A DNA stretch of 64,000 bases from Salipiger sp. IMCC34102 (GTDB lineage: Bacteria; Pseudomonadota; Alphaproteobacteria; Rhodobacterales; Rhodobacteraceae), in contig NZ_SELQ01000002.1 of the NCBI RefSeq assembly GCF_004145405.1, forward strand, positions 496,001-560,000. Direction: 5' to 3'. A program made the position numbers and the translations under genes. A model generated the notes under the pieces. The model saw only the letters and a program-made list of their open reading frames with translations, had not been told where the DNA came from and did no database searches. Shown here in pieces: positions 44,637 through 52,797 of the stretch (positions within the stretch are counted from its first letter, which is position 1; each line of letters begins with the position of its first letter).

Positions 44637-45221
44637 TCACGCGTCCAGTTCGGCGTCCCAGTAGAGGTAGTCCATCCAGCTGTCGTGCAAGTGTCCCGGC
44701 GGGAACTTGCGACCGACGTTCTGAAGCTGCATCGGGTCGGGCTGGCGGGGCGGGGTGCGCAGGGTCATCCCCGACTGCTTGAGCGATTGCGACCCCTTGC
44801 GCAGGTTGCAGGGGCTGCAGGCCGCGACCACGTTGGTCCAGCTGGTGATCCCGCCCCGCGCGCGCGGCACCACGTGATCGAAGGTCAGATCGCCCCGCGC
44901 ACCGCAATACTGGCAGCAGAATTCGTCCCTCAGAAAAAGATTGAAGCGCGTGAAGGCCACGCGCTTCTGGGGTTTGACGTAATCCTTTAGCACCACGACC
45001 GAGGGGATCCGTATGATCGTCGAGGGGGAGTGCACGACCTCGTCGTATTCGCTGACGATCTGCACCCGGTCCAGAAACGCCGCCTTCACCGCGTCCTGCC
45101 AGGGCCAGAGACTGAGCGGGTAGTAGCTGAGCGGGCGATAATCCGCGTTCAGCACCAAGGCTGGAAAGTGCTTCAGCCCCGCGGGGGAGTGCACGAATTC
45201 AGATCGAAAGTCGCCGTCCAT
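44637..45221 (-). CDS. HNH endonuclease family protein
   Basis: A 194-residue protein with a single HNH nuclease domain at its centre: the zinc pair CCQYCG, then LTFDHVVPRARGG with the catalytic His, and WTNVVAACSPCNLRKG with the second zinc pair. The N-terminal part (ALVLNADYRPLSYYPLSLWPWQDAV) is typical of a widespread alphaproteobacterial housekeeping-like HNH family with no assigned DNA target. It is not adjacent to a methylase or phage gene. The start at ATG 45221 is chosen by similarity; upstream in-frame codons look unconserved. Confidence 0.9.
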   Translation of the reverse strand: MDGDFRSEFVHSPAGLKHFPALVLNADYRPLSYYPLSLWPWQDAVKAAFLDRVQIVSEYDEVVHSPSTIIRIPSVVVLKDYVKPQKRVAFTRFNLFLRDEFCCQYCGARGDLTFDHVVPRARGGITSWTNVVAACSPCNLRKGSQSLKQSGMTLRTPPRQPDPMQLQNVGRKFPPGHLHDSWMDYLYWDAELDA

Positions 45222-45330
45222 GTCTGCGCCGTCCCGTATGCCGAGGCGCGGCCCATATGGCGCGCCACCTGTCAAGGGCGACTATATCTGGGGTCCGTCA
45301 GATTCCAAATGAAATCTGGGTGACAGTTTT

Positions 45331-45999
45331 TCAGTCCATGCCCAGCCGGTCGAGCATGAAGGCCAGGGCGACCTGCAACCCGTCGGGGGCGATCCCGTGG
45401 GCCGTGCCTTTCATGACGTGGGCGTAGACTTCGCTCCAGCCGGCCTCCTGCAGGGCCTCGGCGGCGGCGGGCAGCGATTGCGGCGGCACCACGTCGTCCT
45501 GATCGCCGTGGATGAGCAGCACGGGCGGACGGCTGACGGCCTGGTCGGCCAGCAGTTCGGGCTGCAGCAGACGCCCCGAGAAGGCGACGAGGCCCGCCAC
45601 CGGATCCTCCCGCCGGGGCAGCACGTGCAGGGCCATCATGGTGCCCTGGCTGAAGCCCAGCACGATGACCTGTTCGGGCAGCAGGTCCTCTTCGACCATC
45701 ACCCCGTCCAGGAAGGCGTTCAGATCCTCGGCGGCGCGCAGCATCCCGGCCTCGGATTCCTCTTCCGAAGACCCGTCGATCCAGGGGATCGGGAACCACT
45801 GGTAACCCATCGGCGCGCCCGCGCAGGCCTCCGGCGCGTCGGGCGACAGGAAGAGCGTGTCGGGCATGTGTTCGGCCAGCGGATCGGCCAGGCCCAGCAG
45901 GTCGGCCCCGTTGGCGCCGTAGCCGTGCAGGAAGACGACGGCGGCGCGCACCTCTCCCGATGCGGGGTCGCGGCGGCCTGCGGTAAGTGCACGTGTCAT
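45331..45999 (-). CDS. Alpha/beta hydrolase, carboxylesterase/phospholipase type
   Basis: A 222-residue hydrolase of the phospholipase/carboxylesterase family (PF02230-like). Visible features are VFLHGYGANGADLLGLAD (oxyanion loop), the nucleophile Ser in VLGFSQGTMMAL, Asp in LLIHGDQDDVVPPQ and His in MKGTAHGIAPDGL. Substrates are probably small esters or lysophospholipids. Its ATG overlaps the stop of the glycosylase gene upstream (ATGA). Confidence 0.9.
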   Translation of the reverse strand: MTRALTAGRRDPASGEVRAAVVFLHGYGANGADLLGLADPLAEHMPDTLFLSPDAPEACAGAPMGYQWFPIPWIDGSSEEESEAGMLRAAEDLNAFLDGVMVEEDLLPEQVIVLGFSQGTMMALHVLPRREDPVAGLVAFSGRLLQPELLADQAVSRPPVLLIHGDQDDVVPPQSLPAAAEALQEAGWSEVYAHVMKGTAHGIAPDGLQVALAFMLDRLGMD

Positions 46000-46628
46000 C
46001 TGATCCCTTCCCGTGACTTGACATGAGCGTAGTAGGCCCAGAGCACGCGCGCCGCAACCGACCGCCACGGTGCCCAGGCTTCCGCCATGGCGCGCAGGTC
46101 GCGGTCACGGGGCCGCTTAGGCAGTTCATAGAGCATCCGCGCACCCTCCTGCAGGGCAAGGTCACCCGCGGCAAGCACATCGGCCCGGCCGAGGCTGAAC
46201 ATCGCGTAGATCTCCGCCGTCCAGACGCCGATGCCCGGCACCTGCGTGAGCCGCGCCACCACCTCCTCCGTCGGCAGATCGCGCAAGGCGGCGAAGTCGA
46301 TCCCCGCCTGCGACAGGGCGATGGCATAGCGTGCCTTGGGTCGCGACAGGCCCAGGGCCCGCAGCGCCTCCACGTCCGAGGCGGCGACGGCCTCCGGCGC
46401 GGTCATGCCGGCGGCCTCCAACCGGCCCCAGATCGCACTGGCCGAGGCCACGCTGACCTGCTGGCCGCAGATCGCCGACAAGAGCGCATCGAAGCCGTCC
46501 CCCTGCCGGCGCAGCGGCAGCACGCCCACGGTCTTCAACGCATGGGCCATCCGCGGATCGGCCTCCGCCAGGAATGCCGCCCCTTCCGCCACGCAGGCGT
46601 CGACCTCGATGATCCGCCCGACACTCAT
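45996..46628 (-). CDS. DNA-3-methyladenine glycosylase, AlkA-like (HhH-GPD)
   Basis: A 210-residue base-excision repair enzyme. The helix-hairpin-helix LTQVPGIGVWTAEIYAMFSLGR is followed by the catalytic Asp region VLAAGDLALQEG, as in the AlkA/HhH-GPD superfamily. FDALLSAICGQQVSVASASAIWGRL is the usual first helical block. It lacks the N-terminal beta domain of E. coli AlkA, like many short bacterial homologues. It lies in a four-gene chain with overlapping stops and starts (cbiD-cobK-glycosylase-esterase). Confidence 0.92.
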   Translation of the reverse strand: MSVGRIIEVDACVAEGAAFLAEADPRMAHALKTVGVLPLRRQGDGFDALLSAICGQQVSVASASAIWGRLEAAGMTAPEAVAASDVEALRALGLSRPKARYAIALSQAGIDFAALRDLPTEEVVARLTQVPGIGVWTAEIYAMFSLGRADVLAAGDLALQEGARMLYELPKRPRDRDLRAMAEAWAPWRSVAARVLWAYYAHVKSREGIR

Positions 46629-47353
46629 AGCCTGTCCACCCAGTCGAGACAGGCCTGCACCGTCTCGGCGATCGGCGCATCGGGCGGCGGCGGGCGGCGG
46701 ATCATCAGGACCGGCAGGTCCAGGTCCGCCGCCGCCGTCAGTTTCGTGCGCGATGCAGCCCCGCCCGCGTTCTTCACCACCAGCACGTCGATCCCCAGTT
46801 GCGAAAACACGTCGCGTTCCTGTGCGACCGAAAACGGTGGTCGCCCGATCAGGAACTCGCCGCCTTCGAAGGGAAACGGCGCTGTCGGCGGGTCGATCTG
46901 GCGGCAGATCACCCGGCGGCCCTCCAGCCCCGAAAAGCGCGCCAGCGTCTGGCGCCCCGTCCCCAGGAACACCGTCCGCCCGGGCGGGATCAGCGCCGCG
47001 GCGTCCTCCTCCCGATCGATATGGGTCCAGCGATCCCCGGGACCCGCGACCCAGGGCGCGCGCAAGTGGTAAAGGTAGGGCAACCCTAGCTCCGCGCAGA
47101 CCCGCGCCGTACGCGCGGTGATCCGGGCGGCGAATGGGTGCGTGGTGTCGAGAACGGCGGTGATGCCATTGGCCGCAAGGTAGGCCCTGAACCCCGCTTC
47201 CCCGCCGAAACCGCCGCTGCGCGTCGGCAGGGCCAGCGTCTCGGCCTGTCGCGTGGCCCCCGCCAGAGAGGCGACAGCGTCCGTGCCGCGCTCCGCCAGG
47301 GCCTGGGCGATCCGGCGCGCCTCGCCGGTTCCGGCCAGCAGCAGAAGCGTCAT
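46625..47353 (-). CDS. cobK: Precorrin-6A reductase
   Basis: NAD(P)H-dependent reduction of the corrin macrocycle in cobalamin synthesis. The 242-residue protein starts MTLLLLAGTGEARRIAQAL, the standard CobK/CbiJ start, and has VLDTTHPFAARITARTARVC and FLGTGRQTLARF. It overlaps cbiD upstream and the glycosylase gene downstream (ATGA at both). Confidence 0.94.
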   Translation of the reverse strand: MTLLLLAGTGEARRIAQALAERGTDAVASLAGATRQAETLALPTRSGGFGGEAGFRAYLAANGITAVLDTTHPFAARITARTARVCAELGLPYLYHLRAPWVAGPGDRWTHIDREEDAAALIPPGRTVFLGTGRQTLARFSGLEGRRVICRQIDPPTAPFPFEGGEFLIGRPPFSVAQERDVFSQLGIDVLVVKNAGGAASRTKLTAAADLDLPVLMIRRPPPPDAPIAETVQACLDWVDRL

Positions 47354-48396
47354 GACGCGGCCCGCCCGATGATCTCTCCGGCGCGGTCGATGACGACGAT
47401 GTCGAATGTCATGTGCGCTCCGAACCTGTCCGTTACCTGCGCCAGGGCCTTGCGCGCCACGGCCTCCCCCAACGGTTTGCCCGCGATCTGGTAGGCCTGC
47501 AAGGCGGTCGCGGCCTCGGCCAGTTGCGGTTGGTCCACCAGCCGGGCGAGCGCGCCGAGATCGACCTGCGAGCGGGAAGAGTGCAGATCCAGTTCCCCCT
47601 GTGCGAGTTTCGCCAACTTGCCGATGCCGCCCCCGATCGTCACATGGGCCACGGGGTGACGCGACAGGTACTTCAGCATGCCCCCCGCGAAATCGCCCAT
47701 GTCCAGCATCGCGTGATCCGGCAGATCGTAGAGCCCTTGCACGACCCGTTCGCTGGTCGCCCCGGTGCAGCCCGCGACATGGGGCAGCCCCGCCGCCCGC
47801 GCCACATCCACGCCGCGGTGGATGGAGGCGATCCACGCCGCGCAGGAGAACGGCCGCACGACACCGGTGGTGCCCAGGATGGACAGCCCCCCCTCGATCC
47901 CGAGCCGCGGGTTCCAGGTGCGTCTGGCGATCTCCGCCCCGCCCGGTATGCCCACGGTGATCGTGACATCGGGCGGCTGGCCATGCGCCAGCGCTTGCGC
48001 CGCGACGACGGCGGTCATCATGTCCCGCGGGACCGGGTTGATCGCGGGATCGCCCACGGGGATCGGCAGGCCGGGCCTGGTCACCCGGCCAACGCCCTCG
48101 CCCGCACGGAAGATCACGCCCCCGGAACTGGCGGACACCCGCACCTTGATCAGCGCCCCGTGGGTCACGTCCGGGTCGTCGCCCGCGTCCTTGGTTATCC
48201 CGACTTCGGCCCAGCCCGGGCCTTCGTCCGTATGGGCCAGCGCGAAAACCGGGGTCTCGCCCCGCGGCAGGGTGATCGTGACGTCCTGGGGAAAGGTTCC
48301 GCCCCACAGCCGCTGCAGCGCGGCCTTCGTCGCGGCCGTTGCACAGGCGCCCGTGGTCCAGCCACGGCGCAGGGGACCGTCGGGCTTGCGTGTCAT
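47350..48396 (-). CDS. cbiD: Cobalt-precorrin-5B C1-methyltransferase
   Basis: Methylates C1 of the corrin ring with loss of the acetyl unit. The 348-residue protein has LRRGWTTGACATAATKAAL, SGGVIFRAGEGVGRVT, ISGPVG-like GLSILGTTGVVRPFSCAAW and DFAGGMLKYLSRHPV, as in CbiD. CbiD is named for the anaerobic pathway, but it is coupled here to cobK, and related bacteria often use it in otherwise oxygen-tolerant corrin pathways. The start ATG 48396 is divergent from cobA, with 97 bases between. Confidence 0.94.
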   Translation of the reverse strand: MTRKPDGPLRRGWTTGACATAATKAALQRLWGGTFPQDVTITLPRGETPVFALAHTDEGPGWAEVGITKDAGDDPDVTHGALIKVRVSASSGGVIFRAGEGVGRVTRPGLPIPVGDPAINPVPRDMMTAVVAAQALAHGQPPDVTITVGIPGGAEIARRTWNPRLGIEGGLSILGTTGVVRPFSCAAWIASIHRGVDVARAAGLPHVAGCTGATSERVVQGLYDLPDHAMLDMGDFAGGMLKYLSRHPVAHVTIGGGIGKLAKLAQGELDLHSSRSQVDLGALARLVDQPQLAEAATALQAYQIAGKPLGEAVARKALAQVTDRFGAHMTFDIVVIDRAGEIIGRAAS

Positions 48397-48493
48397 GACC
48401 GGACTATAGGCAGCGCCCGGGCCGTCGCCAAGGGACCGCGATGCGCCGCGGCGAGGACTTTTCAATACGCGCCCCCTGCGTCATAACCGGCGC

Positions 48494-49345
48494 ATGACCC
48501 ACACGCCCGCCCTCCCCGCGCACGACTGGCCTTCGCTGGACCCCGGCTGGGTCTGGCTCTGCGGCGCGGGTCCCGGTGATCCGGGATTGCTGACCCTGCA
48601 CGCGCTCAATGCCCTGCGCCAGGCAGAGGTCGTGATCTACGATGCGCTGGTGCAGGAGACGATCCTCGACTGGGCCCCGCAGGCCGAACACATCTACGCC
48701 GGCAAGCGCGGCGGCAAGCCTTCGTCCAGGCAGCGCGACATCTCCCTGCGGCTGGTGGACCTCGCGCGGGCGGGCAAGCGTGTGCTGCGGCTGAAGGGGG
48801 GCGATCCCTTCGTCTTCGGTCGCGGCGGGGAAGAGGCGCAGACCCTTATCCAGCACGACGTGCCGGTACGGATCATCCCCGGCATCTCCGCCGGGATCGG
48901 AGGCCTCGCCTACGCCGGCATCCCGGTCACCCACCGCGACGTGAATCAGTCGGTCACCTTCGTCACCGGACACGACCAAAGCGGAGAGACACCGTCCTCC
49001 CTCGACTGGGCCGCGATCTCGCGCGGCAGTCAGGTGCTGGTGATCTACATGGGCATGAAGCACATCGCCCGCATCGCTGGGCACCTGCTGGAGGCCGGCC
49101 GCGCCCCGTCCGAGCCGGTGGCCGTCGTGACCGATGCGACCACCGATCGCCAGCAGGTTCTGGAGACGACGCTCGCCGCCCTGGTGGACGACCTCGCCGC
49201 CTCCACGCTCGAACCGCCCGCCATCATCTGCGTAGGCCGCTCGGTCCTGATGCGGCAGGTGCTCGATTGGCAGGGGCTGGTCGCGGGCCAGCCCCCGCGC
49301 GACCTCGACCCTCTGGGCCGCGGTCTGCCGGCCGAGATCGCCTGA
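48494..49345 (+). CDS. cobA: Uroporphyrinogen-III C-methyltransferase
   Basis: Methylates uroporphyrinogen III twice to give precorrin-2, the committed step to cobalamin and siroheme. The 283-residue protein has WLCGAGPGDPGLLTLHAL, AGKRGGKPSSRQ, LKGGDPFVFGRGGEEA and SAGIGGLAYAGIPVTHRD, all SUMT signatures. It is a stand-alone enzyme without the CysG dehydrogenase domain. The gene is divergent from cbiD and followed 145 bases later by cobB; that gap holds two repeat copies. Confidence 0.96.
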   Translation: MTHTPALPAHDWPSLDPGWVWLCGAGPGDPGLLTLHALNALRQAEVVIYDALVQETILDWAPQAEHIYAGKRGGKPSSRQRDISLRLVDLARAGKRVLRLKGGDPFVFGRGGEEAQTLIQHDVPVRIIPGISAGIGGLAYAGIPVTHRDVNQSVTFVTGHDQSGETPSSLDWAAISRGSQVLVIYMGMKHIARIAGHLLEAGRAPSEPVAVVTDATTDRQQVLETTLAALVDDLAASTLEPPAIICVGRSVLMRQVLDWQGLVAGQPPRDLDPLGRGLPAEIA

Positions 49346-49369
49346 CCGTGCCACCCAAGGCGCGGCCCT

Positions 49370-49404
49370 CGTTCATCTGGCCAGTTAAACTCCCGCCGGA
49401 GGCG
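49370..49404 (+). repeat. Intergenic repeat, short type, copy A
   Basis: TTCATCTGGCCAGTTAAACT followed by CCCGCCGGAGGCG. The first 20 bases match the start of the repeat at 31868 almost exactly, and the final CTCCCGCCGGAGGCG is shared with the next copy 79 bases downstream. CTCC/GGAG can form a short hairpin. It lies between cobA and cobB. Confidence 0.65.
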
Positions 49405-49448
49405 CATGTCTCAGCAAGCGCATCCGATCGAACCAGGGCATTCAATTT

Positions 49449-49482
49449 CCTCGCTTTTTCCCAAATACTCCCGCCGGAGGCG
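49449..49482 (+). repeat. Intergenic repeat, short type, copy B, supplying a ribosome site to cobB
   Basis: CCTCGCTTTTTCCCAAATAC followed by TCCCGCCGGAGGCG. The GGAGG at 49476-49480 lies ten bases before the cobB ATG and is the only plausible ribosome site there, so the repeat appears to have been co-opted as part of the translation start. A degenerate relative lies at 52770. Confidence 0.65.
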
Positions 49483-49490
49483 TCCGTCCG

Positions 49491-50762
49491 ATGCAACCGC
49501 CGCGCGGCCTGATCCTCTCGGCGCCGTCGTCCGCCAGCGGCAAGACGACCGTGACGCTGGGCCTTCTGCGCGCGCTGGCGCAGCGCGGCGTTCCCGTGCG
49601 CGGCGCGAAATCCGGCCCCGACTACATCGACCCCGGCTTTCACGCCGCGGCCTGCGGTCAGCCTTGCCTGAACCTCGATGCCTGGGCGATGCCGCCGGAC
49701 CGGCTGCGGGCACGCGCCTCCGGTCCGGGGCTCTTGCTGGTCGAAGGCGCGATGGGCCTCTTCGACGGCGCACCGCCCGAGGGGCGCGGCGCCACCGCCG
49801 ACCTCGCCCGGCTTCTGGATCTGCCCGTGGTACTGATCGTCGACGCGGGCCGGATGGCCCAGTCCATCGCCCCGCTCGTCGCGGGGTTCGCGCATCATGA
49901 TGCAAAGGTGCGCATCGCGGGCGTGATCCTCAATCGGGTGGGGTCCGACCGGCACGTCGCGATGCTGCGCCGCGCGCTCGCCCCCCTCGGACTGCCGGTC
50001 TTGGGCGCACTCCCGCGATCGACAAGGCTCGCACGCCCCTCCCGCCATCTCGGTCTCGTCCAGGCCGAGGAGGACCCGAGCCTCGGCGCCTTCCTCGACG
50101 CCGCCGCCACGCAGGTGGCAAGCCATGTCGACCTGGACGCGCTCATGGATCTCGCAGCCCCCCTGGCCCCTGCACATGCGCCATTCGCAAAGCCATTGGC
50201 GCAGCGGATCGCCGTCGCTCGGGACGCGGCCTTCGGCTTTTCCTACCCCCACCAACTTGCCGAATGGCGCGCCGCCGGGGCCGAGGTCACGCCCTTCTCG
50301 CCCCTCGCGGACGACCCGGTGCCGAAGGCCGACCTGGTATTCCTGCCCGGCGGTTATCCCGAGTTGCATGCAGGCCCGCTCGCGGCGGCGACGCGCTTCA
50401 TGCAAAGCCTGAGGTATGCTGCCCAAACCACTGACGTGTATGGAGAATGCGGCGGATACATGGTGCTGGGTCAGTGCCTGACCGATGCCCGTGGAACGGA
50501 CCACCGGATGGCGGGCCTGCTCGATCTGCAGACCTCGTTCGAGGCCCGCAAGCTGCACCTGGGATATCGCAGCCTGCGAACCGATCACGCCCCTCTCGCC
50601 GGACCTTGGGCAGGGCACGAGTTCCACTACGCGACCACGCTCCATGCCCGGGGCGATCCATTGTTCGACGCCTGCGATGCGGAGGGCACGCCGCTGCCGC
50701 CGATGGGCTTGCGCGCGGGTCGGGTCGCGGGATCTTTCGCTCATCTCATCGACAGGACATAA
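49491..50762 (+). CDS. cobB: Cobyrinate a,c-diamide synthase
   Basis: Glutamine-dependent amidation of carboxylates a and c of the corrin ring. The 423-residue protein has a DTBS-like ATPase domain with LSAPSSASGKTTVTLGLLRA at its start and SGPDYIDPGFHAAACG. A class I-like glutamine amidotransferase domain follows, with the nucleophile Cys in YGECGGYMVLGQ and a His late in the domain (WAGHEFHYATT). It is followed after seven bases by a major facilitator gene. Confidence 0.94.
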   Translation: MQPPRGLILSAPSSASGKTTVTLGLLRALAQRGVPVRGAKSGPDYIDPGFHAAACGQPCLNLDAWAMPPDRLRARASGPGLLLVEGAMGLFDGAPPEGRGATADLARLLDLPVVLIVDAGRMAQSIAPLVAGFAHHDAKVRIAGVILNRVGSDRHVAMLRRALAPLGLPVLGALPRSTRLARPSRHLGLVQAEEDPSLGAFLDAAATQVASHVDLDALMDLAAPLAPAHAPFAKPLAQRIAVARDAAFGFSYPHQLAEWRAAGAEVTPFSPLADDPVPKADLVFLPGGYPELHAGPLAAATRFMQSLRYAAQTTDVYGECGGYMVLGQCLTDARGTDHRMAGLLDLQTSFEARKLHLGYRSLRTDHAPLAGPWAGHEFHYATTLHARGDPLFDACDAEGTPLPPMGLRAGRVAGSFAHLIDRT

Positions 50763-50769
50763 GGCGGTC

Positions 50770-51993
50770 ATGACACAGACTACCGATGACCGCATCGCCC
50801 GCCGCAACGTCGGCCTTCTCGTTGCAGCCCAGGCGATCCTCGGCAGCCAGATCACGATGATCTTCGTCGTGGGTGGCCTGGCCGGTCAGCAGTTGTCTCC
50901 CATTGCCTGCCTTGCCACGCTGCCCATTTCGGTCATCGTCTTCGGATCGATGACGACGGCCCCCTGGCTGTCGAGCCTGATGCAGACCCGCGGACGCCGC
51001 GCGGGCTTTCTGACCGGGGCCGCCGGCGGCCTGGTCGGCGCGGGGCTGTCGGCCTACGCCATCGTGATCGAGAGCTTCACGCTCTTTTTGCTCGGCAGCT
51101 ACCTCACCGGCATCTACATGAGCGCGCAAGGCTTCTTCCGCTTTGCCGCCGCCGATACCGCCTCCGAGGCGTTCCGGCCGAAGGCGATCTCCTACGTGCT
51201 GGCGGGCGGTCTGGTCTCCGCCGTGATCGGACCGCAGCTTGTCAGCTATCTGACCATCGGCAACCCCGACGCCACTGTCGCGCGGTTTTTGCCGGTCTAC
51301 TACGGCGCGATGGCGCTGAACGTGGTGGGCCTCGTGCTGTTCCCGCTGCTACGCATTCCCAGGCCCCCCGCCCCGGCGGAAGGCGACGATCGCGGACGCA
51401 GCGTGGCAGAGTTGCTGACCACTCCGCGCATCGCGGTGGCGATCATCTGCGCGATGGTGGCCTACGCGCTGATGAACCTGGTGATGACCTCGACCCCGCT
51501 GGCTGTGGTGGGCTGCGGCTACGCGGTCTCGGATGCGTCCAACGTGGTGACGGGCCACGTGCTTGCGATGTTCGCGCCCAGTTTCTTCACCGGTCACCTG
51601 ATCGCGCGGTTCGGCGCGGAGCGGATCATCGGCACGGGCCTCGCGCTGCTGGCGGGCGCGGGTGTCGTGGCGCTGTCGGGGGTCGAGCTGGGCAATTTCT
51701 ACCTGGCGCTCGTCCTGCTGGGGCTTGGCTGGAACTTCGGCTTCATCGGCGCGACCACGATGCTGGCGGGCGCGCATACCCCGGCAGAGCGTGGGCGGGT
51801 GCAGGGGCTGAACGACATGATCGTCTTCGGCATGGTCACGCTGGCATCCCTCGCCTCGGGCGGGTTGATGAACTGCGCTGGCGGGTCCGCCGTTCAAGGC
51901 TGGTCCTACGTGAACCTTGCCATGGTGCCGTTCCTGGTCCTGGCGGGCTCTGCCCTGATCTGGCTGGCACAGGGCCGCGCGCGCCGGGCCTAG
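50770..51993 (+). CDS. Major facilitator superfamily transporter
   Basis: A 407-residue membrane protein with about 12 hydrophobic segments. Characteristic stretches are LVAAQAILGSQITMIFVVGG, the loop between helices 2 and 3 (WLSSLMQTRGRRAGFLTGA) and GLGWNFGFIGATTMLAGAHT in the second half. The substrate is unknown. It starts eight bases after the cobB stop, with its own AAGG ribosome site, so it is probably co-transcribed with the cobalamin genes. Whether it carries a corrinoid-related compound is speculation. It ends eight bases before the convergent squalene synthase-like gene. Confidence 0.88.
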   Translation: MTQTTDDRIARRNVGLLVAAQAILGSQITMIFVVGGLAGQQLSPIACLATLPISVIVFGSMTTAPWLSSLMQTRGRRAGFLTGAAGGLVGAGLSAYAIVIESFTLFLLGSYLTGIYMSAQGFFRFAAADTASEAFRPKAISYVLAGGLVSAVIGPQLVSYLTIGNPDATVARFLPVYYGAMALNVVGLVLFPLLRIPRPPAPAEGDDRGRSVAELLTTPRIAVAIICAMVAYALMNLVMTSTPLAVVGCGYAVSDASNVVTGHVLAMFAPSFFTGHLIARFGAERIIGTGLALLAGAGVVALSGVELGNFYLALVLLGLGWNFGFIGATTMLAGAHTPAERGRVQGLNDMIVFGMVTLASLASGGLMNCAGGSAVQGWSYVNLAMVPFLVLAGSALIWLAQGRARRA

Positions 51994-52001
51994 AGTCTCC
52001 C

Positions 52002-52766
52002 CTAGACCCGTCCCGTCAGCGCCGCCCGGGCCAGCGCCATCCTATCGCGCAGCGCAGAGGGTGCGAGCGCGCCCTTCACCACCAGCTCCGGCATTTTCGC
52101 AGCCCGGCGCAGGACTGCGACTGACGCATGGGCCGGCAAGAGCGCCGGTCGTGCCGGGGCCGCCACCGCTTTCTGCGCCGCGCGGCCCTGCTTCAACCGC
52201 GCGAGGGCCGACCGGGCCAGGGACCTGACCCCTTCGGGCGTGCCGTCGATCAGGGGTTTTCGCCCCGCCTCCTCCAGCGCAGGAATCGCCTGCAGGAATC
52301 CCGCGACGCCGGAGCCGTAGGCGATGTCGCGCACGGGCGCCTCCGCCTCGGCGCCCAGGAGCCGGGCGGCGGTCCACATCAGCCCACCGGAGGTCGCGTC
52401 GATGTAGGCCTCGAAATGCGCCTGGTCCTCGAAGGTGTCGGAATAGACGTCCCAGCGTCGCGCGGCGATCAGCGCGTCCAGGGTCTCCGCCCCTTCGGGG
52501 TCCAGTACCGCGGCCAGTTCGTCCGTCACCTCGTGACGCCGCACCGGGCCGCCGGAGCGGACCTCCTCCAGCACGTCGCGCCACCACTGCAGCCGCATCT
52601 CCGCGATCATCGGCTCCTTGGTGACCCAGGGCGCGCGGCTGACCTCGATATTGAAGGCATAGAGCGCGAACAGGATCCGCCGCGCGGACAGCGGGGCCGC
52701 CATCGCCGCGCGGAACCGCATGGGATCGGCGCGTTCGACCAGCCGGGCGCAATCCTCAAAGGCCAT
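52002..52766 (-). CDS. Squalene/phytoene synthase-family protein, NDUFAF6-like
   Basis: A 254-residue protein with the overall trans-isoprenyl diphosphate synthase fold pattern (FALYAFNIEVSRAPW, MRLQWWRDVLEEV, YGSGVAGFLQAIPALEEAG). At the positions of the two Asp-rich catalytic motifs of true squalene/phytoene synthases it has FNIEVSR and GVAGFLQAI, with no DxxxD. This is the pattern of the NDUFAF6 branch, a complex I assembly factor in mitochondria. A carotenoid or hopanoid role is therefore unlikely. It is the last gene of a minus-strand run cysS-cimA-this gene. Confidence 0.82.
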   Translation of the reverse strand: MAFEDCARLVERADPMRFRAAMAAPLSARRILFALYAFNIEVSRAPWVTKEPMIAEMRLQWWRDVLEEVRSGGPVRRHEVTDELAAVLDPEGAETLDALIAARRWDVYSDTFEDQAHFEAYIDATSGGLMWTAARLLGAEAEAPVRDIAYGSGVAGFLQAIPALEEAGRKPLIDGTPEGVRSLARSALARLKQGRAAQKAVAAPARPALLPAHASVAVLRRAAKMPELVVKGALAPSALRDRMALARAALTGRV

Positions 52767-52769
52767 GCT

Positions 52770-52797
52770 TCCTCGCTTTTTTCAATATACTCACGTC
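52770..52797 (+). repeat. Degenerate intergenic repeat, short type, copy C
   Basis: CCTCGCTTTTTTCAATATAC followed by TCACGTCG. The first part matches copy B at 49449 except for an A/C exchange and a missing base, and the GC-rich end has decayed. It lies in the gap between the squalene synthase-like gene and cimA, overlapping the cimA stop. Confidence 0.45.

Noticed and set aside
44637-45221. HNH gene as part of a homing element or restriction system
   Set aside because: No intron, intein boundary, methylase or phage genes are adjacent, and the protein matches a widespread chromosomal family.
48397-48493. Cobalamin riboswitch between cbiD and cobA
   Set aside because: The gap is only 97 bases, too short for the full aptamer in either direction, and I could not find a B12-box-like core.
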